Source: Virgibacillus indicus (GTDB lineage: Bacteria > Bacillota > Bacilli > Bacillales > Amphibacillaceae). Taken from it: a stretch of 64,000 nt of DNA. Numbering within the stretch: position 1 is the first letter of the stretch; each line of letters opens with the position of its first letter. The DNA lies in assembly GCF_002266285.1 (NCBI RefSeq), contig NZ_NPMS01000009.1:1-64000 (forward strand), written 5' to 3'. Positions 1-8,477 of this stretch are shown here, piece by piece. The notes under the pieces are model-generated. The model was not told the origin of the DNA, ran no database searches, and saw only the letters and a list, made by a program, of their open reading frames with translations. Position numbers and translations under genes: made by a program.

Positions 1-24
1 TTCATATTTTTGATTCAGCAGCAT
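1..24 (-). CDS. N-terminal start of an SOS-controlled protein (partial)
   Basis: Only eight codons lie in the window, reading MLLNQKYE before the left edge. A GAGGTGA ribosome site sits 5 nt before the ATG (bases 30-36), and a consensus promoter with a LexA-type box lies directly upstream, so the start is well supported. The product cannot be named from eight residues. The promoter suggests a DNA-damage-inducible gene such as a repair polymerase or cell-division inhibitor, but that is inference. Confidence 0.6.
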
Positions 25-44
25 CAGCTTCACCTCTTACTTCC

Positions 45-73
45 AGTATAGAACAAACGTTTGTGTTCGTCAA
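45..73 (-). promoter_or_regulatory. Sigma-A promoter with embedded LexA (DinR) box
   Basis: On the minus strand TTGACG (68-73) and TATACT (45-50) are separated by exactly 17 bp. The spacer holds the palindrome ACAAACGTTTGT. Plus-strand bases 51-62 fit the B. subtilis LexA consensus core GAACRNRYGTTY. A repressor bound here would cover the -35 to -10 interval, the usual SOS arrangement. Confidence 0.7.
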
Positions 74-109
74 GCGTTTTGCTGCCGCAAATCGAAATTC
101 ATCTCCCCC

Positions 110-256
110 TTACCACTGGGTTACACCCTTCACGTGCTTGAAGAGGAAGACTTCTTTCCAAAAGCTGTTAAACAGATCGATCATGGAATCATTGCCCTCT
201 TGAATTTTATTGATTGCATCACTGTACTTTTTATAATCCTGTTCATTTGCTTTCAC
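110..256 (-). CDS. Small hypothetical protein, 48 aa
   Basis: An open frame starting at GTG (254-256) preceded by GGGTGA encodes a charged 48-residue peptide ending KHVKGVTQW. It has no membrane segment and no motif I recognise. It lies between the SOS promoter and an acetyltransferase gene, both on the same strand. It could also be a remnant of a longer gene. Bases 257-427 hold nothing I can name. Confidence 0.35.
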   Translation of the reverse strand: MKANEQDYKKYSDAINKIQEGNDSMIDLFNSFWKEVFLFKHVKGVTQW

Positions 257-427
257 AGTTATCACCCATTAGTAGGATAACCAAAAATTTCTAATTCATT
301 TCTTTTTGTTGCTGACACCTATTTCTCAACTATCAATCACCTTCTTTTTTACAACAGCCATCCGTTCCAGTTAATTCTAATAGGAAGGCTGAATCTCATT
401 TCCAGTAAAGAATCCTTTCTTTATAGC

Positions 428-985
428 CTAAGCGTTTCCCCTTTCCACCCAACTTTCCCTCGTTAATATCATATTGATTGAGTCGATCCACTCGCCTTCA
501 AATTCTAAGTCCTTTTCATCAATACTATCTATAACGAAACCAACTTTTTCATAAACATGTCTGGCCCTTGGGTTGAAATCAAAAACACTTAAAGTCAGTT
601 GGTGAATCATGGTGCTTTTAAATACAAAGTCTATGATCAGCCGGGTTGCTTCCGAGCCCAGTCCGCGATCCCTTCCCCTTGGTCCAATCAGTATCCTGAA
701 ATTCATGCTGTTATTTTTTTCATCGTATAAATTGATCACTGCTTCCCCTACTAAAATATCCTGGAACCTGTCCACAATAGCTAGATCCAGACGATCAGGT
801 TGTTCATTTCTTGTCTTGTACCATTGGATTACCAAATCCCTGTCGAATTCCGAATCACTTCCAGTCAGTTTTATTACCTCAGGATCTGTCAAGCACTCTT
901 CAATGGATGGAAAATCTTCAACTTTAAATGGCCTCAAGACAACTTTCTGTCCCTCTAATCGGGGTTTATTGCTTAAATCTGGCAT
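428..985 (-). CDS. GNAT-family N-acetyltransferase, RimJ/RimL type
   Basis: A 185-residue protein of the length and layout of RimL-like acetyltransferases. The N-terminal beta strand reads LEGQKVVLRPF and the acetyl-CoA loop is GPRGRDRGLGSEA, a variant of R/Q-x-x-G-x-G/A. The C-terminal half has the typical ARHVYEKVGF helix-turn. Family members acetylate N-terminal amines or small amines using acetyl-CoA; the substrate cannot be read from sequence. It stands alone, with no clear operon partner. Confidence 0.85.
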   Translation of the reverse strand: MPDLSNKPRLEGQKVVLRPFKVEDFPSIEECLTDPEVIKLTGSDSEFDRDLVIQWYKTRNEQPDRLDLAIVDRFQDILVGEAVINLYDEKNNSMNFRILIGPRGRDRGLGSEATRLIIDFVFKSTMIHQLTLSVFDFNPRARHVYEKVGFVIDSIDEKDLEFEGEWIDSINMILTRESWVERGNA

Positions 986-1207
986 CTCCGCTCACACTCC
1001 CGTATTTTTCCCCCGCCCAAAATTACCACTTTCATTTATTCTATTGCCTATTCAGAAAAACTTAGCAGCTTAAATTTCCCATCTTCTTCCATAGTTCATG
1101 AACAAGTAATACTTCGGCAAAGAATGATATTTTCCTGCATCTCACACAAAAAAAGAAGCTGCCTGCATGACAACGCCATATTCTTGTATTTTCTGGCCCG
1201 CACACAT

Positions 1208-1426
1208 TTATTCCGGGATTTCTTCACTGCGGTATTCTAAAATATCCCCAGGCTGGCAATCCAAAGCTTTGCAAATCGCCTCTAATGTTGAGAATCGAAC
1301 CGCTTTTGCCTTTCCATTTTTTAATATAGAGAGATTAGCCATCGTTATTCCGACCCTCTCCGAAAGTTCTGTTACGCTCATTTTCCTTTTCGCCAGCATT
1401 ACATCAATATTGATTATAATCGCCAT
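1208..1426 (-). CDS. Small Xre-family HTH regulator, YozG-like
   Basis: About 72 residues that are almost all helix-turn-helix: LAKRKMSVTELSERVGIT followed by MANLSILKNGKAKAVRFSTL. I chose the ATG at 1424-1426 because GAGGTG lies 6 nt upstream; a GTG three codons earlier is the alternative. It follows the DUF2975 membrane protein with the ribosome site overlapping that gene's stop, so the two are translationally coupled. This two-gene layout resembles B. subtilis yoaS-yozG. It probably regulates its own operon through the palindrome at 1976-1992. Confidence 0.85.
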   Translation of the reverse strand: MAIIINIDVMLAKRKMSVTELSERVGITMANLSILKNGKAKAVRFSTLEAICKALDCQPGDILEYRSEEIPE

Positions 1427-1436
1427 CTTACTCACC

Positions 1437-1928
1437 TCAGACCGTTAAATCATTTTCTGATTTTATATCGATTGCTTCTTGTAATAGTTTTTGAAGAACA
1501 GCAGCAAAGACTGCGATAACCACTGAAGCACCAGCAATGACCATTCCAATCAGGATTAGGCCCGGTGCGTCGTCCCACTCCGCTACGAGATAGACAAATG
1601 GCAGGGCAATCACATACAAGCCACTGATTGTGATTGCGCAGTTTCTTATAGTTCTAAGCGCACTTACAGAAATTAATGAGAAAGCCTGATTCTTATCAAT
1701 ATAACTTAAAAGCCTTAATGCCTGGTACAATGCATAGTAAAACGGGATTGTCGATACATACATTACAATTAAAATACCAATTACCACATAAGCCAGCTCG
1801 GAACCCCTGCCCACTTGCTCAATCGCCTCATTCGCTATCTGAGGCAGCAAAAATATGCACAAAGCAAGAATCGGAATTCCAATTAGAATAACCGCTATCT
1901 TTAAAAAAAGTGTTGTTCCACGTTTCAT
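1437..1928 (-). CDS. DUF2975 four-helix membrane protein, YoaS-like
   Basis: About 163 residues with four hydrophobic helices, at roughly residues 6-27, 40-65, 87-110 and 120-145 of the protein. The layout is typical of DUF2975 proteins, which are almost always encoded next to a tiny Xre regulator, as here. The ATG at 1926-1928 has GAGGTG six bases upstream and is preferred to a GTG three codons earlier. Function is unknown; the pair may form a membrane-tethered regulatory switch. Confidence 0.8.
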   Translation of the reverse strand: MKRGTTLFLKIAVILIGIPILALCIFLLPQIANEAIEQVGRGSELAYVVIGILIVMYVSTIPFYYALYQALRLLSYIDKNQAFSLISVSALRTIRNCAITISGLYVIALPFVYLVAEWDDAPGLILIGMVIAGASVVIAVFAAVLQKLLQEAIDIKSENDLTV

Positions 1929-1960
1929 TAAAAGCACCTCACTTCCTTATTTTCATTTTG

Positions 1961-1992
1961 ATTATAATACATTATTTATTGAATATCAATAA
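1961..1992 (-). promoter_or_regulatory. Promoter and palindromic operator of the DUF2975-Xre operon
   Basis: Minus-strand TTGATA (1984-1989) and TATAAT (1961-1966) are 17 bp apart. The perfect inverted repeat TTATTGA-ATA-TCAATAA (1976-1992) covers the -35 element. That position suits repression by the Xre protein encoded in the operon. Confidence 0.65.
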
Positions 1993-2163
1993 ATTATTAT
2001 CGAAATTAGTGTTATTGTTATTGTTTAATTTAATTTTATACATATTCAAAAACAGGACTTAACTTGAAATAATAGGGTGCCAATAAAGCTGACAATTTGA
2101 ATAATCGTGAGAGAAAGTAGAATACTAAAAACAGCTTGAGACACTAATATTTTAAAAAAAGAA

Positions 2164-2400
2164 TTGATTCAACAAACCGTGATGAGCGGTCTCGGCTTTG
2201 CTGTATTGCCTTATATAACGGTGAAAGAGGAAGTGGAAAGCGGCAAGCTGAAAATCCTCAATCACTCTGAAAAATTCGATCCAATTTATTCCCATATGCT
2301 GATAAAGAAGAAAAAATGGCTATCACCAGCTGTCGAGGCATTTGCGGAAATTGTATTAGATTCGGTTACTGAATCTGAAAGGAGTGTCCTGATTGAATAA
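2164..2400 (+). pseudogene. LysR-family regulator, C-terminal remnant
   Basis: The frame encodes only the last 78 residues of a LysR effector-binding domain (GLGFAVLPYITVKEEVESG and onward). No DNA-binding domain is present; the same frame meets a stop a few codons upstream. The first codon is a TTG without a convincing ribosome site. It overlaps the next gene by eight bases, so both once formed an operon. Bases 1993-2163 hold no gene. Confidence 0.75.
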
Positions 2401-2952
2401 AATAATGGTGATTTATGGAAGTTCCAGAAGAAATGGCAATACAGATTTTTTAGCGGATAAGATGACCGAGGGAATTGAAGTGACAAAAGTCTATCTGCAG
2501 GATTTGAATATCCAGCCGATTGCTGACCAGCGACACGATCCGAATGGATTTGACGAAGTAAATGATGATTATGAATCGCTGTTAGATCAATTTCTGGATC
2601 ATGACATATACATTTTTGCAACACCGCTGTATTGGTTTGGCATGTCTGCTCAAATGAAGGCATTTTTTGACAGATGGTCGCAGTATAAGGATGAAAAGAA
2701 TTGGAATTTCAAGGAAAGAATCCGTGGCAAAAAGCTTATTTCATAACTGCCGCTAACGATGAGCCGCTGGAAGAAGTAACGGCTCCGCTTATAAAGCAAT
2801 TTGAATAGATATGTGCTTACATTGGGCTGGAATACGTTCGATCCCTAGTTGGCAAGGGAAGCAGGCCGGATGATGTAAAAAAAGACAGGCAAGCATTGAA
2901 GACGGCTGATGCTATACGAGATGAAATTCAATTTCTAAAAAATAATCTTTAA
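2393..2952 (+). pseudogene. NADPH-dependent FMN reductase (flavodoxin-like), broken
   Basis: The first 118 codons encode a flavodoxin-fold reductase with the FMN phosphate loop IYGSSRRNGNT and the ATPLYWFGMSAQMKAFFDR segment. At GGCAAAAAGC (about 2725-2734) one A appears missing: the frame stops at TAA, while the +1 frame continues with YFITAANDEPLEEV. That continuation has an in-frame TAG at 2806-2808 and runs to a natural end at 2952. A frameshift plus a nonsense codon make a functional product unlikely. Confidence 0.8.
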
Positions 2953-2986
2953 TAATACAGCAAAATTTCAAGTTCAATCATTAAAA

Positions 2987-3023
2987 AATGACCAACAATT
3001 CTAGATGCAAATTGTTGGTCATT
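2987..3023 (-). terminator. Rho-independent terminator of the lipoprotein gene
   Basis: A perfect 14-bp inverted repeat (AATGACCAACAATT and its complement) with a 9-nt loop. On the minus strand it is followed by a run of Ts, which ends transcription of the lipoprotein gene at 3077. The plus side has no T-run. Confidence 0.8.
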
Positions 3024-3076
3024 ATCTAAGATTTAACATACACAATTGAATAAAATCTTCTGTTTTATTTAATGAA

Positions 3077-4378
3077 TTAAGGTCCTTTTACTGAAGCAGC
3101 CAATTCTTCCAATTCCTCTCTTAACGGAATGACCTCTTCCTCAACTAAAATCTCTAATTCTTTTTCCCGCCCATTTTCAAGATACAATTGTCCTTGATGC
3201 AGACTGTTAAATAAGAATTCTGCAGTCATTAATAGTTGACTGTATTGGTTTTCTGTTCTCTCATCTTCTGGAACTAATGTATGCCGTAAAATATTAACTC
3301 TTCCATTCACTTTATCATATAACGATTTAGCAGAATGGCTATATTCCGGTCCTGACACACCACTCGCATATAGATTGATTAGTTCAGACGAATAATCAAG
3401 AATGCCCCCTGTCAGTGTGTTCACCTCACGTAAGAATGAATCTTTATCCGTTTTCGCATTTTTTTGTGGCTGCTCTTCTGATTCTCCAGTTCCGGTATCT
3501 TTCTTGATTTTCACTTCAGGAACGGCAAACGCTTTAAATTCAAAGGAATGTTCCGTATATATTTCACATACGCCAGCTTCACAGGAAGTGACCAGAACTT
3601 CGTTGCTGATGATTCGGTCCAAATCTACCCTGTTTTCGAGACCTTTTGCTATATTATTTAGTGTTGCTTCTTCTATATTTTCTTGATCGTTTTCTTCATA
3701 ATATTGCTGCCATTCTTCTGCATCCTTTTTCGATAAGAATATCTCTGTAGTTATGTCATCCAAATAATAATAGTGCCCTTCGATTACCTCTGATTCTTCA
3801 TTTTCCTGATTGGAATTCTCCAAATCTTCTTTAGATAATGTTCCGCTGACAATTGGAAGCAGGCGATACTCCCAGTTTGTTCTGCACTCATGTAATTTGT
3901 AATAGCCTTCCGCAGTATCTTTTGATATATTCGCACACTGCTGAGGTGCATTATTAAAAACGTCCTGCACTTCATCTTCCGCTGTATGATAGTAGCTTAA
4001 GTCTGGACTAACCCTGACCCAGCCTACACCCGCGTTCTCATCATATCTTGATTTTAAATCGTAAATAATAGCACCATGTTCTTCATACTTAACAACTCTG
4101 ATTTGGCTTTCATTATTGTCACCAGCAGTTTTCACAAATTCATCAAGTCTTTCTTTATTACGCATTTTATTATTCTTAAAAATTACATCTTCTTCATTCG
4201 GTATATACGTTTCCTCTTGAATTTTTTCACCTTCTGAATCACCTGATCTATCTTTTGCTTGTTCCTGTCCGGAATATGTATTTTTTGGCGAATCAGTTCC
4301 TGAAGTATTGCAGCCATACAGCAATGATGTTAGCAAAACTAAACTTGACAAATAAAGCATCGTCTTCAAAAACTTCAT
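3077..4378 (-). CDS. Putative lipoprotein of unknown function
   Basis: A 433-residue protein with a lipoprotein signal: MKFLK, a hydrophobic stretch, then LLYGC with the lipid-acceptor cysteine at about residue 23. The ATG at 4376-4378 follows GGGGAGGAGG, so the upstream in-frame codons are not the start. After the signal comes an acidic spacer, then a mixed alpha/beta region and a helical C-terminus. I recognise no catalytic motif. It should be anchored on the outer face of the membrane. It has its own terminator and stands alone. Confidence 0.7.
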   Translation of the reverse strand: MKFLKTMLYLSSLVLLTSLLYGCNTSGTDSPKNTYSGQEQAKDRSGDSEGEKIQEETYIPNEEDVIFKNNKMRNKERLDEFVKTAGDNNESQIRVVKYEEHGAIIYDLKSRYDENAGVGWVRVSPDLSYYHTAEDEVQDVFNNAPQQCANISKDTAEGYYKLHECRTNWEYRLLPIVSGTLSKEDLENSNQENEESEVIEGHYYYLDDITTEIFLSKKDAEEWQQYYEENDQENIEEATLNNIAKGLENRVDLDRIISNEVLVTSCEAGVCEIYTEHSFEFKAFAVPEVKIKKDTGTGESEEQPQKNAKTDKDSFLREVNTLTGGILDYSSELINLYASGVSGPEYSHSAKSLYDKVNGRVNILRHTLVPEDERTENQYSQLLMTAEFLFNSLHQGQLYLENGREKELEILVEEEVIPLREELEELAASVKGP

Positions 4379-4468
4379 TTTTCCTCCTCCCCGCTTATAT
4401 ATTTGCTCCTGCGTCAATTGAACCCCCATTTCTCCTGTGATGAAAAATTAATAATTAACTTTGGAATA

Positions 4469-4900
4469 TTATTCCGCATCACTTGTATATTTTTCTGGCA
4501 GCAACTCCATCACATTACATTTTACCAGCCCATCATCATAGGAAATGATGACATCCGTACCTTTTCCATAATCACTGATCAGCTCTCGGCACATACCACA
4601 CGGCGCAACAACCCAGCATTTCTCGATATCTTCATGTGGATGTGGATGAGCCACTGCCACAATTGTTTCAAATTCATGGTCTCCCTCAGAGATAGATTTG
4701 CCGATAGCCATTGCCTCCCCGCACACCGTAATTCTTCCTACATTCGCCTCTACATGCACTGCTGAATAAACATTGCCTGATGCTGTTCTGACTGCAGAAC
4801 CAATGTGATGTCTTCCATACCTATAATTCTTTTCAATAACTTTTTCTGCTTCTTTAATCAGTTCGTAGTCTCTAATTTCTAAAGGTCTTACGTTTAACAT
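4469..4900 (-). CDS. Cytidine deaminase-like protein (blasticidin-S deaminase type)
   Basis: A 143-residue zinc deaminase. The zinc and catalytic residues appear in VCGEAMAIG (Cys and Glu of the CxE motif) and APCGMCRELI (the two Cys of PCxxC). The length and the HVEANVGRI segment fit the blasticidin-S deaminase branch rather than housekeeping Cdd, so the natural substrate may be a cytosine nucleoside antibiotic or cytidine itself. The ATG at 4898-4900 follows GGGAGGAG. A deleted paralogue lies at 8474-8658. Confidence 0.8.
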   Translation of the reverse strand: MLNVRPLEIRDYELIKEAEKVIEKNYRYGRHHIGSAVRTASGNVYSAVHVEANVGRITVCGEAMAIGKSISEGDHEFETIVAVAHPHPHEDIEKCWVVAPCGMCRELISDYGKGTDVIISYDDGLVKCNVMELLPEKYTSDAE

Positions 4901-4959
4901 GATTTCTCCTCCCTCTGTTCTCAAATAAATCTTTCCAATTATTAGCTGTAATGATTATC

Positions 4960-5160
4960 CTAAACCCAGACCACTAATAAAAAGATTAAAATTATAAATA
5001 AAGCTGATCCAAAACATAAGACTGCTGCCAGTTTTGACTGTTTGAGAATACGCCCATCGCCAATATGTAAATTTTCGATAAAAGTAAGCGTAAAATAAAA
5101 GCAAAAAATAAGGAGTACCATTGTAACAATTCCTGCCCAAATAACTATTTTCATTTGCAA
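4960..5160 (-). CDS. Small two-helix membrane protein
   Basis: A 64-66 residue protein with two hydrophobic helices separated by a short polar loop (NLHIGDGRILKQSK). TTG at 5158-5160 has GGAGGG five bases upstream; the ATG at 5152-5154 is the alternative start. An overlapping frame starting inside the Shine-Dalgarno looks non-coding. Function unknown. Confidence 0.6.
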   Translation of the reverse strand: MQMKIVIWAGIVTMVLLIFCFYFTLTFIENLHIGDGRILKQSKLAAVLCFGSALFIILIFLLVVWV

Positions 5161-5277
5161 TATTGCCCTCCAAAAATCTAGGTTAAATCATTAATCTATT
5201 TCATTTAAATATATTCGATACTTTGGATGAAACACCCACGACTAAAGTCCTTGATTCTAATAACGTCTTCCAAGAAT

Positions 5278-5718
5278 TCACAGCTTTTTTTCAAGCATAA
5301 TTCTTGGCTCACCCTTGCTGTCGGTGAATGTACCAATTACATCAAACCCATTCTTTATATTTAAAACCAGCATGCTTCGCCATTTATTTTTGGTCTGGGT
5401 CTGAACCGTTCTGTATCCGCAATCCTTCGCATGCTTATGCTGATTCCCCATTAACGCAAATGCAATACCCCGGCTGCGATATCCGTCATGCACGCCACCT
5501 AGCCAGCTGTAGAACTGCTCCCGATTCAGGGCATATCCAATCTTATATCCGACCACCGCTGTATCATCCAGCGCAATATCGATTCGCAGCTTCGGTTTCC
5601 CCTTCATTCTGCCTTTGAGATCATCCGATTCTCCGAAGACATGAAAATGAAGCTTGATTATTTCATCCAGCACCTCAGGGCTGGGCATTTCATCAAAACT
5701 GGAATAAGTTATATCCAT
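5278..5718 (-). CDS. GNAT-family N-acetyltransferase
   Basis: A 146-residue acetyltransferase. The acetyl-CoA motif is GYRSRGIAFALM, preceded by the WLGGVHDGYR beta-bulge segment typical of GNAT folds. It overlaps the 3' end of the MFS gene by ten bases, with its ribosome site inside that gene, so the two are cotranscribed. The pair (exporter plus acetyltransferase) could inactivate and expel a toxic small molecule, but that is only inference. Confidence 0.8.
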   Translation of the reverse strand: MDITYSSFDEMPSPEVLDEIIKLHFHVFGESDDLKGRMKGKPKLRIDIALDDTAVVGYKIGYALNREQFYSWLGGVHDGYRSRGIAFALMGNQHKHAKDCGYRTVQTQTKNKWRSMLVLNIKNGFDVIGTFTDSKGEPRIMLEKKL

Positions 5719-6980
5719 TTTCCAAATCCTTTCATTGTTGTAATTAAAAATACTGCATCCTTATTACTCCGCCGTTTGCCCATCCTCTTTTCCCTTATGT
5801 TCTTGACCATCCAAAACAAACCAAGACAAAATAACAAACCACTAGTGATCCAATACAACGCAGACATGCTGAAGAAGTCGCTTATCATATAGCCAAAGGA
5901 TGGTCCAATTGCTGCACCAACGTCTACAACTATCGTGTAAGTGGTCATCAAAACCACTTTTCCCGATTTAGTGGAAACATCCGCAGCAAGTGAATCTGTT
6001 AAAGTCACAGTCATTGTCCAGGTTAGCTGGAGAAATAGCACAACAACAATCCAAAAGAGTGGACTGAGATCCAGGGGAAGTATGGCAAACCATCCCGCTC
6101 CCAGGAAGAGTGCTGTGATCAGGAATGGTGTTCTTCCTAATTTTCCATCTGAAAGTCTCCCGAATCGTGGTGCAATAAACGGTTCCCAGCCCCAGCGTAT
6201 CGACTGGATGACACCTGCAAGCGTGGCAGCACCGATTGTCATTCCGAATAAAGTGAGAGAAGGATAATTTACCTCTGTTATTCTGCTTAACGTCGACATA
6301 AAGATGCCAAAAAACACCATGGCCATGATTAATCCGGTAATCATGACTGGGATTACATTTTTTCCTTTCCAAACTTGTTTCATAGATTCCCGGCCGGATT
6401 CTTCCTCATCATCACTGCTGACATTTGCGGGAACGAAGAAGAAAACAAAAGGTATACTAATGAGAGCCAACGTTGCAAAAATAACTGTCACAGCTTCTAT
6501 CCCGATACTATCGGTCAGAAGTCCGCCTGCAAGCATTCCTGCAAGTCCTCCAAGTGCCCATAATCCGTTATATTTTCCAATGAGAAATCCACGATTCGAC
6601 TGATCCGCAACATCCAGTACCGTGAGAAAGCCACCAAGACGCAGGAATGCCCATGCAACGCCCCATAAGCAGCGTGCAATAAACAATAGCCAAAACCCTT
6701 GGACGAATCCGTAAGCAAATGTTGAAATCACAGTTAAACTGACAGCTATCATTACGCCCATCCTTTTGCTAATGCGGTAATATAGCCAGCCGACCAATGG
6801 ACTGAGCGGCAATCTTACAAAACGATTAACTGACAGCAGCACACCAACCTGCCAAAGGGACGTTAGCCCGAATTCGTGCCAGTAAACTGGAAGAACGATG
6901 TACAGCATCGTATCCCCAAGCAAACAAACTGCGGTAATCAAAGCTATGATAATGACCGGCTTTTCTGTTTCCTTCCTCAT
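5709..6980 (-). CDS. Major facilitator superfamily transporter
   Basis: 423 residues with about 12 hydrophobic helices and a basic central loop near residues 185-205. The loop between helices 2 and 3 (GWLYYRISKRMG) is a loose version of the MFS motif A. The substrate is unknown; the family suggests drug or metabolite efflux. It sits between a sugar-isomerase-like gene (24 bp upstream) and an acetyltransferase (10-bp overlap) in one minus-strand run. Confidence 0.85.
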   Translation of the reverse strand: MRKETEKPVIIIALITAVCLLGDTMLYIVLPVYWHEFGLTSLWQVGVLLSVNRFVRLPLSPLVGWLYYRISKRMGVMIAVSLTVISTFAYGFVQGFWLLFIARCLWGVAWAFLRLGGFLTVLDVADQSNRGFLIGKYNGLWALGGLAGMLAGGLLTDSIGIEAVTVIFATLALISIPFVFFFVPANVSSDDEEESGRESMKQVWKGKNVIPVMITGLIMAMVFFGIFMSTLSRITEVNYPSLTLFGMTIGAATLAGVIQSIRWGWEPFIAPRFGRLSDGKLGRTPFLITALFLGAGWFAILPLDLSPLFWIVVVLFLQLTWTMTVTLTDSLAADVSTKSGKVVLMTTYTIVVDVGAAIGPSFGYMISDFFSMSALYWITSGLLFCLGLFWMVKNIREKRMGKRRSNKDAVFLITTMKGFGKWI

Positions 6981-7004
6981 TATGAATCATCCACTCCACA
7001 AGGT

Positions 7005-7823
7005 TTACCGCCCAATTAATTCCTTTATCCAATTTATTCCTTCATTTACAAATTCCTCTGTTGGATTTGCATGTGGGGTATGTTCGAAAACAAAAAACAC
7101 ACCCGAGTTAGCTGCCAACTCGCTAATTATATCACTGACACTATAATGTAAATTGTCTGATTCATGGGACGGATGAACAGGTATCCATATGTATTTATTA
7201 TTATGAAACTCCACATTATGCAAATGTACTACTTTTATATATTTTTTCCACTTTTCAATATAATCCAATACGTTATTTCGAGTTCCTATCAAGTAATCTC
7301 CTATATCAATACATAGGTTTATTCCATACTTATCCCAAATCTCAATTGGAAAATTATTTAATGCTTTTATTCCAAAAGGAGACAGATTTAGTCCCAGTTT
7401 AGGTTCACAAACAATTGAAATAGAATATTTTTCTTGTAATAAATGTAATTTTCTTAGCCCATTTTCAATGATTTCTATCGTATCTGCTTCTACTTCTTCT
7501 TTAAAGTAAGGGAAGTGCACTAAAACATACTCGGCCCCAATTCGAGCCATATATTCTACCTCTGATTCGAACTGTCTCCATGCTTGTTCTGGTGTATATT
7601 GCACTTTTTCCAGTAAATCATATTTACTTTGATTTCTATACAATGGGGAATGCAAACCAAACGATCTTTTACTTTCATTTAAAAGCTCTAAGAAATTATT
7701 GAAAGATTCCCTGCTGGAAAACTCGCCGATCTCAATATGTTCCACATCCTTATTAAATAATAAGGGAAATTTATCAGGATCAGTCATAATTGTACTTCCG
7801 GAAAGACCAATATAATGAACCAT
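7005..7823 (-). CDS. TIM-barrel sugar phosphate isomerase/epimerase-like protein
   Basis: A 272-residue protein of the AP-endonuclease-2 / xylose-isomerase-like barrel. Metal-ligand strands are visible at VCEPKLG, CIDIGDYL, VVHLHNVE and FFVFEHTPH. I start at ATG 7821-7823 (MVHYIGLSG), after AAAGGAGG; the open frame extends further upstream but without family similarity. Members isomerise or epimerise sugars or cleave abasic DNA; the reaction here is not known. It leads into the MFS-GNAT genes. Confidence 0.75.
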   Translation of the reverse strand: MVHYIGLSGSTIMTDPDKFPLLFNKDVEHIEIGEFSSRESFNNFLELLNESKRSFGLHSPLYRNQSKYDLLEKVQYTPEQAWRQFESEVEYMARIGAEYVLVHFPYFKEEVEADTIEIIENGLRKLHLLQEKYSISIVCEPKLGLNLSPFGIKALNNFPIEIWDKYGINLCIDIGDYLIGTRNNVLDYIEKWKKYIKVVHLHNVEFHNNKYIWIPVHPSHESDNLHYSVSDIISELAANSGVFFVFEHTPHANPTEEFVNEGINWIKELIGR

Positions 7824-7961
7824 AGAAATACTCTTTCCTCCTTTTATAATTTCTTTTCTCATTATTTCAACAAAAAAAGGCAATTTCCTTCTTGAAAAGT
7901 GGCCCACAATTGCTACAAACATAAAAGTGCTACTTTTCACTTCAATAGTAAAACCAATCAA

Positions 7962-8477
7962 TTACTGCTTACATTCCGCAAACCATATAAGCGCCCGCTT
8001 TTCCATCTCCTTAACAAACGCACTTTTTGCTGGACTGTATTCACTTGTACGATCGAAACGCTGCGCGAGCTTTTCTTTAAATCGACTGTATTTCTTAGCC
8101 TCTTCTTGATGGGAACGCAGATAATCCCGGAATATCAGGTGCCTCTCAATTTGTGGGTTATCCATTTGATAAAAATGAATATGATGTGTCCTGTTTTCTC
8201 CACCTTTTCGAAATAATCTTCTGCCTGCAATACCCCATTCCCCCGCAGCGTCATATCCGAGAGATTCCATTTTATGATTGAATTGGTCAATCTTCTCTAT
8301 ATCTCTAACGATGCACATCATATCGATTACAGGTTTTGCCTTCATCCCCTGAACTGCCGTACTTCCAAAATGTTCGAACCTAACGATCTTATCACCGAAT
8401 ATAGTCTTTAGAAATTGAGTTTCATTTAGAAACATACTAGTCCATTCTTCACTGAATACTGAAAGGCGTACTTTCAT
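7962..8477 (-). CDS. GrpB/UPF0157 family protein (nucleotidyltransferase-like)
   Basis: 171 residues matching the GrpB family: EEW near residue 10, the signature HFGSTAVQGMKAKPVID with the nucleotidyltransferase GS and DxD-like residues, and HHIHFY in the middle. The fold is a minimal nucleotidyltransferase, but the substrate is unknown. Its start overlaps the stop of the deaminase remnant, and its Shine-Dalgarno (GGAGG) lies in that remnant. Confidence 0.85.
   Translation of the reverse strand: MKVRLSVFSEEWTSMFLNETQFLKTIFGDKIVRFEHFGSTAVQGMKAKPVIDMMCIVRDIEKIDQFNHKMESLGYDAAGEWGIAGRRLFRKGGENRTHHIHFYQMDNPQIERHLIFRDYLRSHQEEAKKYSRFKEKLAQRFDRTSEYSPAKSAFVKEMEKRALIWFAECKQ

Noticed and set aside
609..1073. 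154-codon plus-strand frame
   Set aside because: It is antisense to the acetyltransferase gene at 428-985 and has no ribosome site or family similarity.
4955..5173. 72-codon frame overlapping the two-helix membrane gene
   Set aside because: Its ATG lies at the Shine-Dalgarno of the other frame, and its composition is less protein-like.
5941..6603. Several plus-strand frames inside the MFS gene
   Set aside because: They are antisense frames of a membrane-protein gene, with the typical Pro/Thr/Ser-rich translation and no start signals.
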